A stretch of DNA of 64,000 nucleotides from contig NZ_JAHSPD010000001.1 in the NCBI RefSeq assembly GCF_020141465.1, forward strand, positions 2,152,374-2,216,373, read 5' to 3'. How positions within the stretch are numbered: the stretch's first letter is position 1; every line of letters begins with the position of its first letter. Shown piece by piece: positions 32,748 through 42,587 of the stretch. This stretch comes from Roseovarius carneus (GTDB taxonomy: Bacteria > Pseudomonadota > Alphaproteobacteria > Rhodobacterales > Rhodobacteraceae). The notes beneath the pieces are model-generated. The model worked only from the letters and a program-made list of their open reading frames with translations. It had not been told where the DNA came from and did not search any database. The position numbers and the translations under genes were made by a program.

Positions 32748-33871
32748 ACGTGCAAACCCCTCACAGCTCTACCGCGGCTACCGCCGAAGAGGCCATCGCG
32801 CGCCAAGAGGCGCTGCCGCCGCTGACCAATGATGAGGCCACGGCCGTTGCGATGCAGAACACGCTGCTCACGCCGCGCTTCTACACCACCGATTTTGACG
32901 AGATGGACGCGATTGACGTCACCCCCGTGCGCAAGGACTGGGACGTTTTGATCGCGCAGATGAAGGCCGACCCCAACAAGGGCCATTTCAAGAAAAATGA
33001 AGATTGGGATGATGTTGATTGGGACGGGATGGAGCCGGGCCTCAAGGCCGAGTTCATCGACTTCCTGATTTCTTCGTGCACCGCTGAGTTCTCGGGCTGC
33101 GTTCTTTACAAGGAAATGAAGCGGCGCGGGTCCAATGAGGATATCACGACGCTGTTTCAACTGATGGCGCGCGACGAGGCCCGTCACGCGGGCTTCATCA
33201 ACGATGCGCTGCGCGAGGCGGGGATTTCGGTCAATCTGGGCTTTTTGACCCAGCAGAAGAAATACACCTATTTCCGGCCCAAATTCATCTACTACGCCAC
33301 ATACCTGTCGGAAAAGATCGGTTATGCACGCTATATCACGATCTTCCGCCACCTTGAGGAACACCCTGAGCATCGGTTCCACCCGATCTTCAAATGGTTC
33401 CGCGAGTGGTGCAATGATGAGTTCAGCCATGGCGAGGCCTTTGCCCTTCTGCTGAAGACCGATCCGAAGCTGACCGAGAGCCGGGCCAACAAGCTCTGGA
33501 TCAAGTTCTTCCTCACGGCGGTTTATTCCACCATGTGGGTGCGCGATCATCAGCGGCCCATCTTCCATGAGGCGCTGGGTGTCGACACGACCTGGTATGG
33601 TCAGGAAGTGTTCCGCAAAACCTCCGAGATCACCAAGCAGGTCTTCCCCTTCACCATCGACATCGACCATCCCCGCTGGCGGCCCAATCTGGACCGGTTG
33701 CAGGACGCATCGGTTCAGGTGGCAAAGGCCAAGGCGCGCGGCGGGATCGGCGGCATGGTGATACGCGTGCTGGGCATGGCCAAGGCGGGGGCGGCGTTCG
33801 TGTCGCTCTATACCATCCCCGTGGTCAAGCATGAGGCGCCCGCCCAAGTGCGTCTGGAGCCTGCTTACTGA
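32744..33871 (+). CDS. acsF: Magnesium-protoporphyrin IX monomethyl ester (oxidative) cyclase
   Basis: AcsF is the O2-dependent di-iron enzyme that forms ring E, making protochlorophyllide. The start at 32744 (MNVQTPHSS) is chosen because it overlaps the stop of the upstream gene. This gives 375 residues. The di-iron motifs are clear: LMARDEARHAGF near residue 145 and CNDEFSHGEAFA near 227, both of the ExxH type, with a further carboxylate in the TAEFSG segment near 115. No anaerobic bchE is visible in the window. acsF shares one base with puhE. Confidence 0.94.
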   Translation: MNVQTPHSSTAATAEEAIARQEALPPLTNDEATAVAMQNTLLTPRFYTTDFDEMDAIDVTPVRKDWDVLIAQMKADPNKGHFKKNEDWDDVDWDGMEPGLKAEFIDFLISSCTAEFSGCVLYKEMKRRGSNEDITTLFQLMARDEARHAGFINDALREAGISVNLGFLTQQKKYTYFRPKFIYYATYLSEKIGYARYITIFRHLEEHPEHRFHPIFKWFREWCNDEFSHGEAFALLLKTDPKLTESRANKLWIKFFLTAVYSTMWVRDHQRPIFHEALGVDTTWYGQEVFRKTSEITKQVFPFTIDIDHPRWRPNLDRLQDASVQVAKAKARGGIGGMVIRVLGMAKAGAAFVSLYTIPVVKHEAPAQVRLEPAY

Positions 33872-34698
33872 TGACAACGCCTTGGATTGCAGCTCTTTTC
33901 GCCCTCTTCGTTTGGTGGTTCGCCACCGGGGTGATCCTGTTGGTGGTGCGTCGCGCCGACCGGGCAGGGGGGCATGCGCATGGCCGGTCGGTGCTTTTTG
34001 GCACGCCCGTTCTGGCGCTTGGCTTTGCGCTGCTGATCCATTCGGTTGAAAACACAAGCGTCGCGGGGGCCTATACGGGCTTTCTCGCGGCGCTGGCGAT
34101 CTGGGGTTGGATCGAGCTGACCTTCCTCACGGGCCTTGTCACCGGACCAACGCGGGCGAAATGCCCGGCCCATGTGTTCGGGCTGGACCGTTTGTGGCGC
34201 GGATGGTCCGTGGTGGCGCATCATGAGGCATTGCTTCTGGTAGGTCTGTTGGTGATGGTTCTGGTCTGCCACGGTGCGGCCAATCCGATGGCGCTTTGGG
34301 CCTATCTTGTGCTGTTTGGCGCGCGGATATTGGCCAAGCTCAACCTTTTCTTCGGCGTGCCGCGCATCAATACCGAATTTGTGCCGCGCCCTCTTGAGCA
34401 TATCAAATCCTATTTCCGGCGCGGGCCGATCACGCTGGCCTTTCCGGTCGCGATCACGGCGCTGTCTCTTCTGACGGGCGGGTTGGTCCATCAGCTTTGG
34501 ACCGCCGATACGGGCTACGCCCAAATCACCTATGCCCTTCTGAGCGCGCTGGCGGCGCTGGCGCTTCTTGAACATTGGTTGATGGTGGTTCCGCTGCCCG
34601 ATGCCAAGCTTTGGCGCTGGATGCTTCCCACGCCGCGCGGGCCGCAGATCCACTCTGCGCACGCCTCTGATGATACAAACGGAAAGATAGCACCATGA
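33871..34698 (+). CDS. puhE: PuhE membrane protein
   Basis: PuhE (DUF3623 family) is a polytopic membrane protein found downstream of acsF or puhC; in R. capsulatus its loss disturbs bacteriochlorophyll levels. The 275-residue product has about seven hydrophobic segments. Family features are IELTFLTGL near residue 87 and the charged loop [24 protein letters not shown] (split here by a predicted helix boundary) near 160. It overlaps acsF by one base and hemA by four, so it belongs to the same transcript. Confidence 0.88.
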   Translation: MTTPWIAALFALFVWWFATGVILLVVRRADRAGGHAHGRSVLFGTPVLALGFALLIHSVENTSVAGAYTGFLAALAIWGWIELTFLTGLVTGPTRAKCPAHVFGLDRLWRGWSVVAHHEALLLVGLLVMVLVCHGAANPMALWAYLVLFGARILAKLNLFFGVPRINTEFVPRPLEHIKSYFRRGPITLAFPVAITALSLLTGGLVHQLWTADTGYAQITYALLSALAALALLEHWLMVVPLPDAKLWRWMLPTPRGPQIHSAHASDDTNGKIAP

Positions 34699-35909
34699 AT
34701 TTCGATGCGATGTTCACCGCCCAGATCGACGCTCTCAAGGAAGACGGCAACTACCGTTATTTTGCCGAGCTAGAGCGCCAGTGCGGCAAGTTTCCTCGCG
34801 CTGCCAACCACCACAACGACGGTGTGCGCGATGTGACGGTCTGGTGCTCGAACGATTATCTGGGCATGGGGCAACATCCCAAAACAATCTCCGCCATGTG
34901 CGAGGCGGTGCGCCGCACCGGCACGGGCGCAGGTGGGACGCGCAACATTTCGGGCACGAACCACGATCATTTGTTGCTCGAAGAGGAGCTGGCCGATCTG
35001 CATGGCAAGCAGGCTGCTTTGCTGTTCACCTCTGGATATGTGTCGAACTGGGCGGCCCTGAGCACGCTGGGCTCGCGCCTGCCCAATTGCGTGATCCTCA
35101 GCGATTCCGGCAACCATGCCTCGATGATCGAAGGCATCCGCCACAGCCGTGCGCAGAAGGTGATCTGGAACCACAATGATGTGGCCGATCTGGAGATGAA
35201 GCTCAGCCTTCTGCCCGCAGATGTGCCCAAGATCGTGGCGTTCGAGAGCGTCTATTCCATGGATGGCGATATCTGCCCCATGCGCGAGATCGTTGAAGTG
35301 GCCGAGAAATATGGCGCGATGACCTATCTTGATGAGGTTCACGCGGTTGGCCTTTACGGCCCGCGCGGCGGTGGTGTCAGCGAGCGCGAAGGGCTGGCGG
35401 ACCGGATCACCCTGATCGAAGGTACACTTGGCAAGGCTTATGGCGTGGTGGGCGGGTATATTACCGGCTCGGCTGCACTTTGCGATTTCATCCGCTCGTT
35501 CGCATCGGGGTTCATCTTTACCACCGCCTTGCCACCCGCCGTGGCGGCGGCGGCGCGCGCGTCGATCGCGCATCTCAAGGTCAGCCAGCTGGAGCGCGCC
35601 AAGCAACGCCGTCAGGTGGCCCTCTTGCGCGCGCGTCTGGATGCGGCAGGCATCCCGCATATGATGAACGATAGCCATATTATCCCAGTGATGATCAAGG
35701 ACCCGGTGAAATGCCGGATGTTATCGGATCATTTGATGGAAGAGTGGGGCATCTACGTGCAACCCATCAACTATCCCACCGTTCCCAAGGGCACGGAGCG
35801 TTTGCGATTCACCCCGTCGCCCCTTCATACGGACGCCGATATTGAATATCTGATCGAGGCGCTGACAACTTTGTGGAAACAATGCGCAATTTCTCGCGCA
35901 GTGGCCTAG
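34695..35909 (+). CDS. hemA: 5-aminolevulinate synthase
   Basis: HemA condenses glycine with succinyl-CoA to 5-aminolevulinate by the Shemin pathway, the entry to all tetrapyrroles. The 404-residue enzyme is PLP-dependent. The lysine of [12 protein letters not shown], near residue 244, is the expected Schiff-base residue, and [10 protein letters not shown] and [15 protein letters not shown] lie upstream of it, the latter holding the PLP-binding Asp and His. Its start overlaps the puhE stop, so precursor supply is tied to photosystem expression. Further hemA copies may exist elsewhere in the genome. Confidence 0.96.
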   Translation: MNFDAMFTAQIDALKEDGNYRYFAELERQCGKFPRAANHHNDGVRDVTVWCSNDYLGMGQHPKTISAMCEAVRRTGTGAGGTRNISGTNHDHLLLEEELADLHGKQAALLFTSGYVSNWAALSTLGSRLPNCVILSDSGNHASMIEGIRHSRAQKVIWNHNDVADLEMKLSLLPADVPKIVAFESVYSMDGDICPMREIVEVAEKYGAMTYLDEVHAVGLYGPRGGGVSEREGLADRITLIEGTLGKAYGVVGGYITGSAALCDFIRSFASGFIFTTALPPAVAAAARASIAHLKVSQLERAKQRRQVALLRARLDAAGIPHMMNDSHIIPVMIKDPVKCRMLSDHLMEEWGIYVQPINYPTVPKGTERLRFTPSPLHTDADIEYLIEALTTLWKQCAISRAVA

Positions 35910-35991
35910 AATTACCCGAGCGAGACGCTATTATCATAGAACGAACGAGCGCCATGTGTGCTCGTCCCAGTATGAGAATCAGGGAGATAAT

Positions 35992-36486
35992 ATGAACAAG
36001 TTTGCACTTACCGCCGCCGTGATGCTGATGGCTGCGCCTGCTTTTGCCACAGACGCGACCGAAGAGGCGGTTCTGACCGCATCCGGTGACGCAGCCGCTG
36101 GTGAAGAGCAGTTCAACCGTCAATGTGTGGCTTGCCACGTCGTAAAAGACGAAGCTGGTGAGACACTCGCAGGCCGCAACGCGCGCACAGGGCCCAACCT
36201 CTATGCAATCGCGGGCAAGCCAAAAGGCTCTGTCGAAGGTTTCCGCTACAGCAAGTCGCTGGCAGCCTTGGGTGAGGAAATGGGCCTTGCATGGGACGAA
36301 GCAAGCTTCGTGGCCTATGTTCAGGACCCGACTGCCTACCTCAAAGAGGTGCTCGATGACAGCAAAGCGCGCGGCAAGATGGCCTTCAAGGTTCGCGACG
36401 AGCAAGACGCGATAAACCTATACGCCTATCTCTACTCGCTGGCACCGCCCGCGACGGAAGAGGGCGACGCGGCTGCCACCAACTAA
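35992..36486 (+). CDS. cycA: Cytochrome c2
   Basis: Cytochrome c2 is the periplasmic electron carrier that re-reduces the photo-oxidised reaction centre from the cytochrome bc1 complex. The 164-residue precursor has a 19-residue signal peptide ending PAFA, the haem-binding CVACH at residues 45-49, and a candidate axial Met at about 130 (RGKMAFKV). CAGGGAG precedes the start at 35992; earlier in-frame codons lack a ribosome site. It lies 82 bases after hemA and ends the PGC at a strong terminator. Because no pufC is present in the puf operon, this soluble protein is the obvious donor. Confidence 0.93.
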   Translation: MNKFALTAAVMLMAAPAFATDATEEAVLTASGDAAAGEEQFNRQCVACHVVKDEAGETLAGRNARTGPNLYAIAGKPKGSVEGFRYSKSLAALGEEMGLAWDEASFVAYVQDPTAYLKEVLDDSKARGKMAFKVRDEQDAINLYAYLYSLAPPATEEGDAAATN

Positions 36487-36508
36487 GAGCGGCATCTAAG
36501 AGATTGAT

Positions 36509-36541
36509 GGGCCGGCCTGAGTGATCAAGCCGGCCCTTTTT
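36509..36541 (+). terminator. Rho-independent terminator after cycA
   Basis: GGGCCGGC (36509-36516) pairs perfectly with GCCGGCCC (36529-36536) across a 12-base loop, and five T follow directly. It ends the long bchF-to-cycA run and separates it from the leftward gene at 36575. Confidence 0.9.
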
Positions 36542-36574
36542 ATGTTTGGCTCATGTTTGGCGGTTGGCGCTTTA

Positions 36575-39013
36575 TCAGCATTTCACCCGCGCCATCTGCG
36601 GATCATACAGCGGCTTGAGATGCGCTTTGGCAGGCACGCGGATCGTGGCCACTTCCAGCTCGTACTCCCCCTCCAGAACGCTCTGTGCCGTGGTCGCCGC
36701 CGCGCCGCGCACATAACCCATGCCGATGCTCTGGTTCAGCGTATGGCCGAAGCCTGCGGAGCTGAGGAAGCCGACACGCTCCCCATTGCGGTAGATCGTT
36801 TCGCGCCCCGATAGGATTACATTCGGATCGGCGGTGAAGGTGACCATGCGCTTGGCCACGCCCTCCTCGCGCTGCTTGGCGGCGGCATCGCGCCCCTTGA
36901 AGGGCGTGTTGCTGCGTAGCTTCACCGCCCAGCCCAGCCCCGCCTCATCCGGTGTGTGATCCGGGCCAATATCCGAGGACCATGCGCGGTATCCCTTCTC
37001 CAGCCGGAGCGTTTCAATCGCGCGGTACCCTGCGTTGATTAACCCATGCTCCGCGCCCGCCTGATGCAGCGCCTCGTAGACCGAAAGGGCGTATTCCACC
37101 GGCAGATGAAGCTCCCAGCCCAGCTCGCCCACATAGGTCACGCGAAGTGCGCGCACCGGCGCGCCTGCGATGCCGATGGTTTGGGCCGTGGCGAAGGGGA
37201 AAGCTGCGTTCGACACGTCATCGCGGGTTACGGCCTGCAATATGCCACGCGCGCGCGGGCCAAAGAGCGACAGAACCGCAAAGGCGGAGGTCACATCGAC
37301 CAGCTGCGCATTCAGTCCTTCAGGGATGTTTTTGGCAATGTGATCAAAGTCATGGGTCGCATAACCGGTGCCAGTCACGATGTAGTATTCATCTTCGGCC
37401 ACGCGCAGGCATGTGAGATCACATTCGATCCCGCCCGCATCGCTGAGCATTTGGGTATAGATCAGGCTGCCCACGGGGCGTGCCACGTCATTGGCTGCAA
37501 TCCAGCTAAGGGCGGCCTCGGCATCTGGGCCTTTGAGGGTGAATTTGGCGAAGGATGTCTGATCAAAAAGCACCGCCGCCTCGCGCGCCGCCTTATGTTC
37601 GCGCGCCACGGCTGTGTGCCAGTTGGGCCGCTCAAACGTATAGATATCGCGCGGCTCTTCTCCGGGGGCCGCGAACCAGTTTGGCCGCTCCCAGCCCAGC
37701 TTTTCGCCAAACACCGCGCCTGCGTCTTTCAGAACACCGTAAAGCGGCGAGCGGCGGCAGGGCCGTCCGCTATCGTGCTCCTCGGATGGCCAGGCCATCG
37801 TATAATGCTTGCCATATGCCTCATAGGTGCGCGCGCGGACCCAGTCCGTGTCGAAATGCGGGCGGCCAAAGCGGCGGATGTCCACGGGCCAGAGATCATA
37901 AGGCGGCTCGCCTTTGGCGACCCATTCGGCCAGCGCCATACCCGCACCACCGCCCGCCGCGATCCCGTAGGCATTGAAGCCCGCGCCGACGTAGAAATTG
38001 CGCAGCTCCGGCGCCTCGCCAAGGATGAAATTGCCATCGGGGGTAAAGCTTTCGGGGCCATTGGTCAGCGTCTTGATGCCAGCGGTCTCCAGTGCGGGGA
38101 CGCGGCCCAAGGACAGCTCCATAAGCTGCTCAAAGTGGTCAAAATTACTATCCAGCAGGGTGTAGTGGAAATCCTTGGGGATGCCATCCTTGGCCCACAT
38201 GATCGGGTTTTTCTCATAGCCGCCCATGACCAACCCGCCGACCTCTTCCTTGTAATAGGTTAGGCGATCAGGATCGCGCAAGGTGGGCAGATCAGAGGTC
38301 ACACCGTCGATGGCCTCGGTGACCATATATTGATGCTCGACCGACACGAGCGGCACGTTGACACCGACTTGCTTGGCGAATTGGCGGGTCCATTGCCCGC
38401 AGCACGCGATTACGACGGGTGTCTCAATCGTGCCTTTGTCGGTCTCCACGCCCTTGATCACGCCCTTCTCAACGATGACGCGGGTCACTTTCGTATCCTC
38501 AAAAATCCGCGCTCCGCTTTGCCGCGCGCCCTTGGCCAGCGACAAGGTGATGTCCGAGGGGTTCGCTTGCCCGTCCGTGGGCAGGAAGGCCGCGCCGATC
38601 ACGTCATCGACCTGCATCAGTGGCCAGAGTTTTTGTGCCTCCGATGGGGTCAGAAGCTCCATCTCCAGCCCGAAGGAGTGCGCGGTCGTGGCCTGCCGCT
38701 TCACTTCCGTCCAGCGCTCTTCGTTACAGGCCAGCCGCAGCCCGCCATTCATTTTCCAGCCCGTGGCTTGGCCCGTTTCGGCCTCCAGCGTCTTGTAGAG
38801 GTCCACCGAGTAGCCCAGAAGCTGCGTGATCCCGGCGGAGGAGCGCAATTGACCCACGAGGCCCGCGGCATGGAAGGTCGTGCCGGAGGTGAGTTTCTTG
38901 CGCTCCAAGAGCACCACGTCCCAGCCAAGCTTGGCGAGGTGATAGGCGGTGGAGCAGCCGACGATGCCGCCGCCGACGATGACGGCCTGCGCTTGGGTGG
39001 GAAAATCACTCAT
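36575..39013 (-). CDS. GcvT-family FAD oxidoreductase, dimethylglycine/sarcosine dehydrogenase-like
   Basis: The 812-residue protein joins an N-terminal DAO-type flavin domain (VIVGGGIVGCSTAYHLAKLG at residues 11-30) to a C-terminal aminomethyltransferase (GcvT) folate-binding region, seen from about residue 450 (YTQMLSDAGGIECDLTC near 530). SGTTFHAAGLVG near residue 43 matches the segment whose His carries covalent FAD in dimethylglycine dehydrogenase. The likely reaction is oxidative N-demethylation of an N-methylated amino acid, with the C1 unit moved to tetrahydrofolate. The true substrate cannot be read from the sequence. Its start overlaps the stop of the upstream kinase-like gene, so the two are co-translated. 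Confidence 0.82.
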   Translation of the reverse strand: MSDFPTQAQAVIVGGGIVGCSTAYHLAKLGWDVVLLERKKLTSGTTFHAAGLVGQLRSSAGITQLLGYSVDLYKTLEAETGQATGWKMNGGLRLACNEERWTEVKRQATTAHSFGLEMELLTPSEAQKLWPLMQVDDVIGAAFLPTDGQANPSDITLSLAKGARQSGARIFEDTKVTRVIVEKGVIKGVETDKGTIETPVVIACCGQWTRQFAKQVGVNVPLVSVEHQYMVTEAIDGVTSDLPTLRDPDRLTYYKEEVGGLVMGGYEKNPIMWAKDGIPKDFHYTLLDSNFDHFEQLMELSLGRVPALETAGIKTLTNGPESFTPDGNFILGEAPELRNFYVGAGFNAYGIAAGGGAGMALAEWVAKGEPPYDLWPVDIRRFGRPHFDTDWVRARTYEAYGKHYTMAWPSEEHDSGRPCRRSPLYGVLKDAGAVFGEKLGWERPNWFAAPGEEPRDIYTFERPNWHTAVAREHKAAREAAVLFDQTSFAKFTLKGPDAEAALSWIAANDVARPVGSLIYTQMLSDAGGIECDLTCLRVAEDEYYIVTGTGYATHDFDHIAKNIPEGLNAQLVDVTSAFAVLSLFGPRARGILQAVTRDDVSNAAFPFATAQTIGIAGAPVRALRVTYVGELGWELHLPVEYALSVYEALHQAGAEHGLINAGYRAIETLRLEKGYRAWSSDIGPDHTPDEAGLGWAVKLRSNTPFKGRDAAAKQREEGVAKRMVTFTADPNVILSGRETIYRNGERVGFLSSAGFGHTLNQSIGMGYVRGAAATTAQSVLEGEYELEVATIRVPAKAHLKPLYDPQMARVKC

Positions 39014-39903
39014 GTGGGGGATCCTTGGGCAGTAAAGGCGGCATAGGCCGCGGCATATCGGGAGAGGTTCTTGTCGGTGTACTCGACGTAGTCAAAATCC
39101 ACGGTCGAGGTCAGCTCGGAGATCATCGACCACATTGTCTCACGCAAGAGCGACGCGCATTTCATCGCCGTATAGCTGTGCCAGAGGGATGCATCGGGCT
39201 GCGTTCCATAGTAACGCTCCAGCATGGCCTCCTCGGCAGGTCGCTCCAGCGCGCAGTTGCTGGCCAGCCCGCCCAGATCAAACAGGGGAGAGTTGAAACC
39301 ACCATATTCCCAGTCAATCACCCAGAGCCGGTCGGGCGCGCGCAGGATATTGGCGGGCAGAAGGTCATTGTGGCCCAGCACCAGATCGACAGGGCCGACG
39401 GCACGCTCCAGCGTATCCGCTTGCGCGAGCAAGGCGGGCAGGGCGGGGATATGACGCGAGCCCTGAGCGCGCAAACTGGCCGCGTAATCGCGCAGGATGT
39501 GGAACACCCAAAAGCTGAGGATCGGGCCGCGCAGATGGGCGGGCATGGTGCGGTGGATTTGCGCGATGAGGTCGGTGGCGGCCATAAGCGTCTTTGCGTC
39601 ATGCAGATCCTCTTCGCCCAGAGCCTCGCTTTCGATGAAATCCAGCACCAGCACGCCGGGCTCGGAGTGATGCACGGGGGGCGAGAGGCCTGCGGCCTCG
39701 GCCGCGCGGCTCAGCGACAGTTCGTGCCAACGCATGATACCGTGCTCAGGGATATCTGCCCCGAGGCGCACGACGTAATCGCGGCCCTGATCGCGCAGGC
39801 GGATGTTGTGGTTGGTGATGCCGCCCTCAAGGGGGGCTGCGGCCTCGGGCGCGGTCCAGCAGGGCAAGGCGCGTGCGATTTTCAATGCCTCGTCAGCGGT
39901 CAT
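39010..39903 (-). CDS. Choline/aminoglycoside-kinase-like phosphotransferase
   Basis: The 297-residue protein has the APH/choline kinase fold. Its catalytic loop is LGHNDLLPANIL near residue 175, and its metal-binding segment is VIDWEYGGFNSPLFDLGG near residue 196. Choline or a related amino alcohol is the likely acceptor, but ethanolamine, thiamine or a sugar cannot be excluded. It is the first gene of a two-gene leftward operon with the dimethylglycine-dehydrogenase-like gene (ATGA overlap). It is divergent from a DeoR regulator across 144 bases. The pairing suggests handling of choline-derived or N-methyl compounds, which is an inference. Confidence 0.75.
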   Translation of the reverse strand: MTADEALKIARALPCWTAPEAAAPLEGGITNHNIRLRDQGRDYVVRLGADIPEHGIMRWHELSLSRAAEAAGLSPPVHHSEPGVLVLDFIESEALGEEDLHDAKTLMAATDLIAQIHRTMPAHLRGPILSFWVFHILRDYAASLRAQGSRHIPALPALLAQADTLERAVGPVDLVLGHNDLLPANILRAPDRLWVIDWEYGGFNSPLFDLGGLASNCALERPAEEAMLERYYGTQPDASLWHSYTAMKCASLLRETMWSMISELTSTVDFDYVEYTDKNLSRYAAAYAAFTAQGSPT

Positions 39904-40047
39904 GGCAGTCCCCGGATCATGATCTCTCCTTATCGTTTGAACCGTAGCTTCCCACGTTTTGCAACATATTTTGTGGAATTATGTTGGTTTTGGCGCGCGT
40001 ATAGGGCAGATTGCCTGAAAGAACGCTCAAAGCCGCTCAGGAAATTC

Positions 40048-40821
40048 ATGAACCTCACCCCTCCAAATCACCGCCAGCAAGAGATTCTCGACGTGCTGCG
40101 CCGCGCTGGAGGCAGCCTTCGGGTCGGGCGTCTGGCCGACGAACTGGGCGTGTCCGAGGAGACGGTGCGGCGCAATCTCAAGCGCTTGGCGGATGTGGGG
40201 CAGGTCGAGAAGATGCATGGCGGCGCACGTCTTGCAGCCTCGGAGGGCGAGGGCGATTTTAATCAGCGGCTTGCCCGTGCGCCCGAGGCCAAGCAGCGGA
40301 TCGCGCGTCATGTGGCGGGCAAGCTGCGGGACGGGGCGGTGCTTTTCCTGGATGTGGGCAGCACGACCGCCTATATCGCCGATGCGCTGCGCGACCATTC
40401 GGGGCTGATGGTGGTCACGAACTCGGTGACGGTGGCGTTCAAACTGGCCACCCGCAACGGCAATCAGGTCTATATGGCGGCGGGCGCGCTCAGGGCCCAT
40501 GATGGCGGTGCGTTCGGGGCCGAGGCGATGCGCTTTGCCGAGAATTTCAAGACCGATCTGGCGATCCTGTCGACCGCCGGGGTGACGGCGGAGGATGGAT
40601 TTATGTTGCACGATCTGGAAGAGGCGAATTTCTGTCGGGCCGTTTTGGCCAATGCCGGTGCGGCCTGGGTCGCGGCGGATGCGAGCAAGCTGGGGCGGGC
40701 TGCACCGATCACGGTTTGCCCACCGAGCCGTGTGGATCTGCTGATCACCGATGCGGCGCCGCCCAAGGATCTGGCGCAGGCCGCACGCGGCTGGGGCGTG
40801 GCGATCGAGGTGGCACCATGA
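40048..40821 (+). CDS. DeoR/GlpR-family transcriptional regulator
   Basis: The 257-residue protein has an N-terminal winged helix (RQQEILDVLRRAGG, then VGRLADELGVSEETVRRNLK near residue 24) and a C-terminal sugar-phosphate-sensing DeoRC domain with DVGSTTAYIADAL near residue 108 and the family's DASKLGRAAP near residue 211. The start at 40048 has AGGA upstream; the same frame is open far upstream but opposite the kinase gene. Members usually repress operons for phosphorylated substrates. The adjacent phosphatase and divergent kinase genes are natural targets. It overlaps the next gene by four bases. Confidence 0.88.
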   Translation: MNLTPPNHRQQEILDVLRRAGGSLRVGRLADELGVSEETVRRNLKRLADVGQVEKMHGGARLAASEGEGDFNQRLARAPEAKQRIARHVAGKLRDGAVLFLDVGSTTAYIADALRDHSGLMVVTNSVTVAFKLATRNGNQVYMAAGALRAHDGGAFGAEAMRFAENFKTDLAILSTAGVTAEDGFMLHDLEEANFCRAVLANAGAAWVAADASKLGRAAPITVCPPSRVDLLITDAAPPKDLAQAARGWGVAIEVAP

Positions 40822-41585
40822 GCGTGGATCTCGCGAGGGCCGCCGCGCGCATCACCGAAGAGGCGAGTGCTGTGCCGATGCGATATTTTCGCCAAGGCGC
40901 GCTCGGGATCGAGGCCAAGGCCGACGCAAGCCCCGTGACCGTGGCCGACCGCGCAACGGAGGAGGCGATCCGGGCAAGCTTGGCCAAGGAATTCCCAGAT
41001 CACGGTGTGTTTGGTGAGGAATTTGGTGTCACAGGGTCGCTTGATGGGCCGTCATGGATCATTGATCCGATTGATGGCACGCGGTTTTTCCTGTCGGGCT
41101 ATCCGGGGTTCGGGATGCTTCTGGGTCATTTGCAAGACGGTGTGCCTCAGGTCGGTGTCGTGCGGATGCCTGCGCTCGACGAGACCTTTGTGGGGAGCGC
41201 GGCGGGGGCCACGCTCAACGGCGCGCCCATACGTACGCGGCGAGTGGAGGGGTTGTCAGAGGCCATTCTTTTCGTCAATGAGGCCGAGCGCTGTGTCGCG
41301 GATGATCCCGCGCGCTTTGCGCGGCTGTGCAAGGCGGGGCACACGCGGCGGATGTCTTATGATTGCTATCCGCATGCGCTTGTCGCGGCTGGGCATGTGG
41401 ATGCGGTCACGGATATCGGGCTGGAGCCTTATGATTTTCTACCCCTCACCCCGCTCATTGAGGCAGCGGGCGGCGTGATCACCGATTGGGAGGGGCGCGC
41501 GCTTGGTCTTGGCTCGGACGGACGGGTGGTAAGCGCGGCGACGCCTGCACTCCATGCCGAGCTTCTCGATGTGCTGAACGGGTGA
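40818..41585 (+). CDS. Inositol-monophosphatase-family phosphatase (HisN-like)
   Basis: The 255-residue protein belongs to the Mg2+-dependent IMPase superfamily. It shows the first metal site EEFG near residue 70, the signature WIIDPIDGTRFFLSGYP near residue 83, and the late motif GLEPYDFLPLTPLIEAAGG near residue 205. The pattern resembles histidinol-phosphatase (HisN) and similar enzymes more than CysQ. Its substrate is unknown. The gene is translationally coupled to the upstream DeoR regulator and sits three bases before a GlxA-type regulator. This places it in a small regulatory-metabolic cassette rather than among histidine genes. Confidence 0.8.
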   Translation: MSVDLARAAARITEEASAVPMRYFRQGALGIEAKADASPVTVADRATEEAIRASLAKEFPDHGVFGEEFGVTGSLDGPSWIIDPIDGTRFFLSGYPGFGMLLGHLQDGVPQVGVVRMPALDETFVGSAAGATLNGAPIRTRRVEGLSEAILFVNEAERCVADDPARFARLCKAGHTRRMSYDCYPHALVAAGHVDAVTDIGLEPYDFLPLTPLIEAAGGVITDWEGRALGLGSDGRVVSAATPALHAELLDVLNG

Positions 41586-41588
41586 GCG

Positions 41589-42587
41589 ATGGCTGAGGGC
41601 TATATTCCAAAAGGGTCCGCCACGTTTCGCCTGCCGCCTGTGGCCGGGCCGCGCAAGCTTGATTTCGTGCTCTTGCCCAAGCTGACGATGCTGGCGCTCA
41701 GTGCCGCGATTGAGCCTTTGCGCATCGCCAATCAGATCGCGCAGCAGGAGCTTTATCGCTGGCACACGATGAGCCGCGATGGCGCGCCGGTACGTTGCTC
41801 CAACAATCTGGCGCTGGTCCCGGATGGTCCGCTTGCGCGTGCGCCGCGGGGCGCGCGTCTCTTTGTGTGCTCAGGGATTGAGCCGGGGCAGACCCATGAT
41901 CCGCATCTTACCAAATGGGTGGCGGGGCAGGCCGCGCACGGCGTGCGGGTCGGGGCGATCTGCACCGGAGCGTTCACGCTGGCGCGGGCGGGGCTTTTGC
42001 GCGGGCGGCGCTTCACGCTGCATTGGGAGAACCAGCCGGGGTTTCTGGAAATCTTCCCCGATCTGGTGCCCACACCAAACCTCTTTGAGGTGGATGGGGA
42101 TCTCATGACCGCCGCCGGGGGGGCCGCGTCCACCGATATGATGCTGAGCCTGATCGAGGATGATTTCGGCACGGATTTTGCCCTCGTTGTGGCTGATATG
42201 TGCCTGCACGGGCGCAGCCATTCTGGCGATATGCCCCAGAAAACTGCGCAATCGGCGGCCATCGGCAGCCGCAACGCGCATGTGATTGCGGCTATGCGGC
42301 TGATGCAGGCTAACCTTGAGGAGCCTTTGAACGTGGAGGCGATTGCAGCACAGGTGGGTATCTCCAAACGTCAGTTGGAGCGCAGTTTCGCGGCCCATCT
42401 GAGCCTCTCGCCGCGCCGCTATTACACGGACCTCAGGCTCGGGCGGGCCTATGCGCTGCTCAGTGAGACGGACCTGCCAATTTCCGAGATTGCGGTGGCC
42501 ACGGGCTTTGGCAGCGGCTCGGCGCTCAGCCGTGCATTTCGCGGCAAATACGATATGGCACCGGGGCGGTTTCGCCGGACATGGTAG
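41589..42587 (+). CDS. GlxA-family regulator (DJ-1/PfpI domain plus AraC HTH)
   Basis: The 332-residue protein combines an N-terminal DJ-1/PfpI-type domain, with the nucleophile-elbow segment GAICTGAFTLARAGLL near residue 120, and a C-terminal AraC-type double helix-turn-helix from about residue 235 (VEAIAAQVGISKRQLERSF, then SEIAVATGFGSGSALSRAF). Relatives activate catabolic genes for quaternary amines, for example GbdR and CdhR. This fits the dimethylglycine-dehydrogenase-like gene nearby, but the target is inferred. It follows the phosphatase gene by three bases. The 204 bases after it, up to doeA, contain nothing I can identify. Confidence 0.85.
   Translation: MAEGYIPKGSATFRLPPVAGPRKLDFVLLPKLTMLALSAAIEPLRIANQIAQQELYRWHTMSRDGAPVRCSNNLALVPDGPLARAPRGARLFVCSGIEPGQTHDPHLTKWVAGQAAHGVRVGAICTGAFTLARAGLLRGRRFTLHWENQPGFLEIFPDLVPTPNLFEVDGDLMTAAGGAASTDMMLSLIEDDFGTDFALVVADMCLHGRSHSGDMPQKTAQSAAIGSRNAHVIAAMRLMQANLEEPLNVEAIAAQVGISKRQLERSFAAHLSLSPRRYYTDLRLGRAYALLSETDLPISEIAVATGFGSGSALSRAFRGKYDMAPGRFRRTW

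Noticed and set aside
35945..35965. Short ACGAGC/GCTCGT stem between hemA and cycA as a terminator.
   Set aside because: Only six base pairs with a nine-base loop and no T-run, so it is unlikely to stop transcription.
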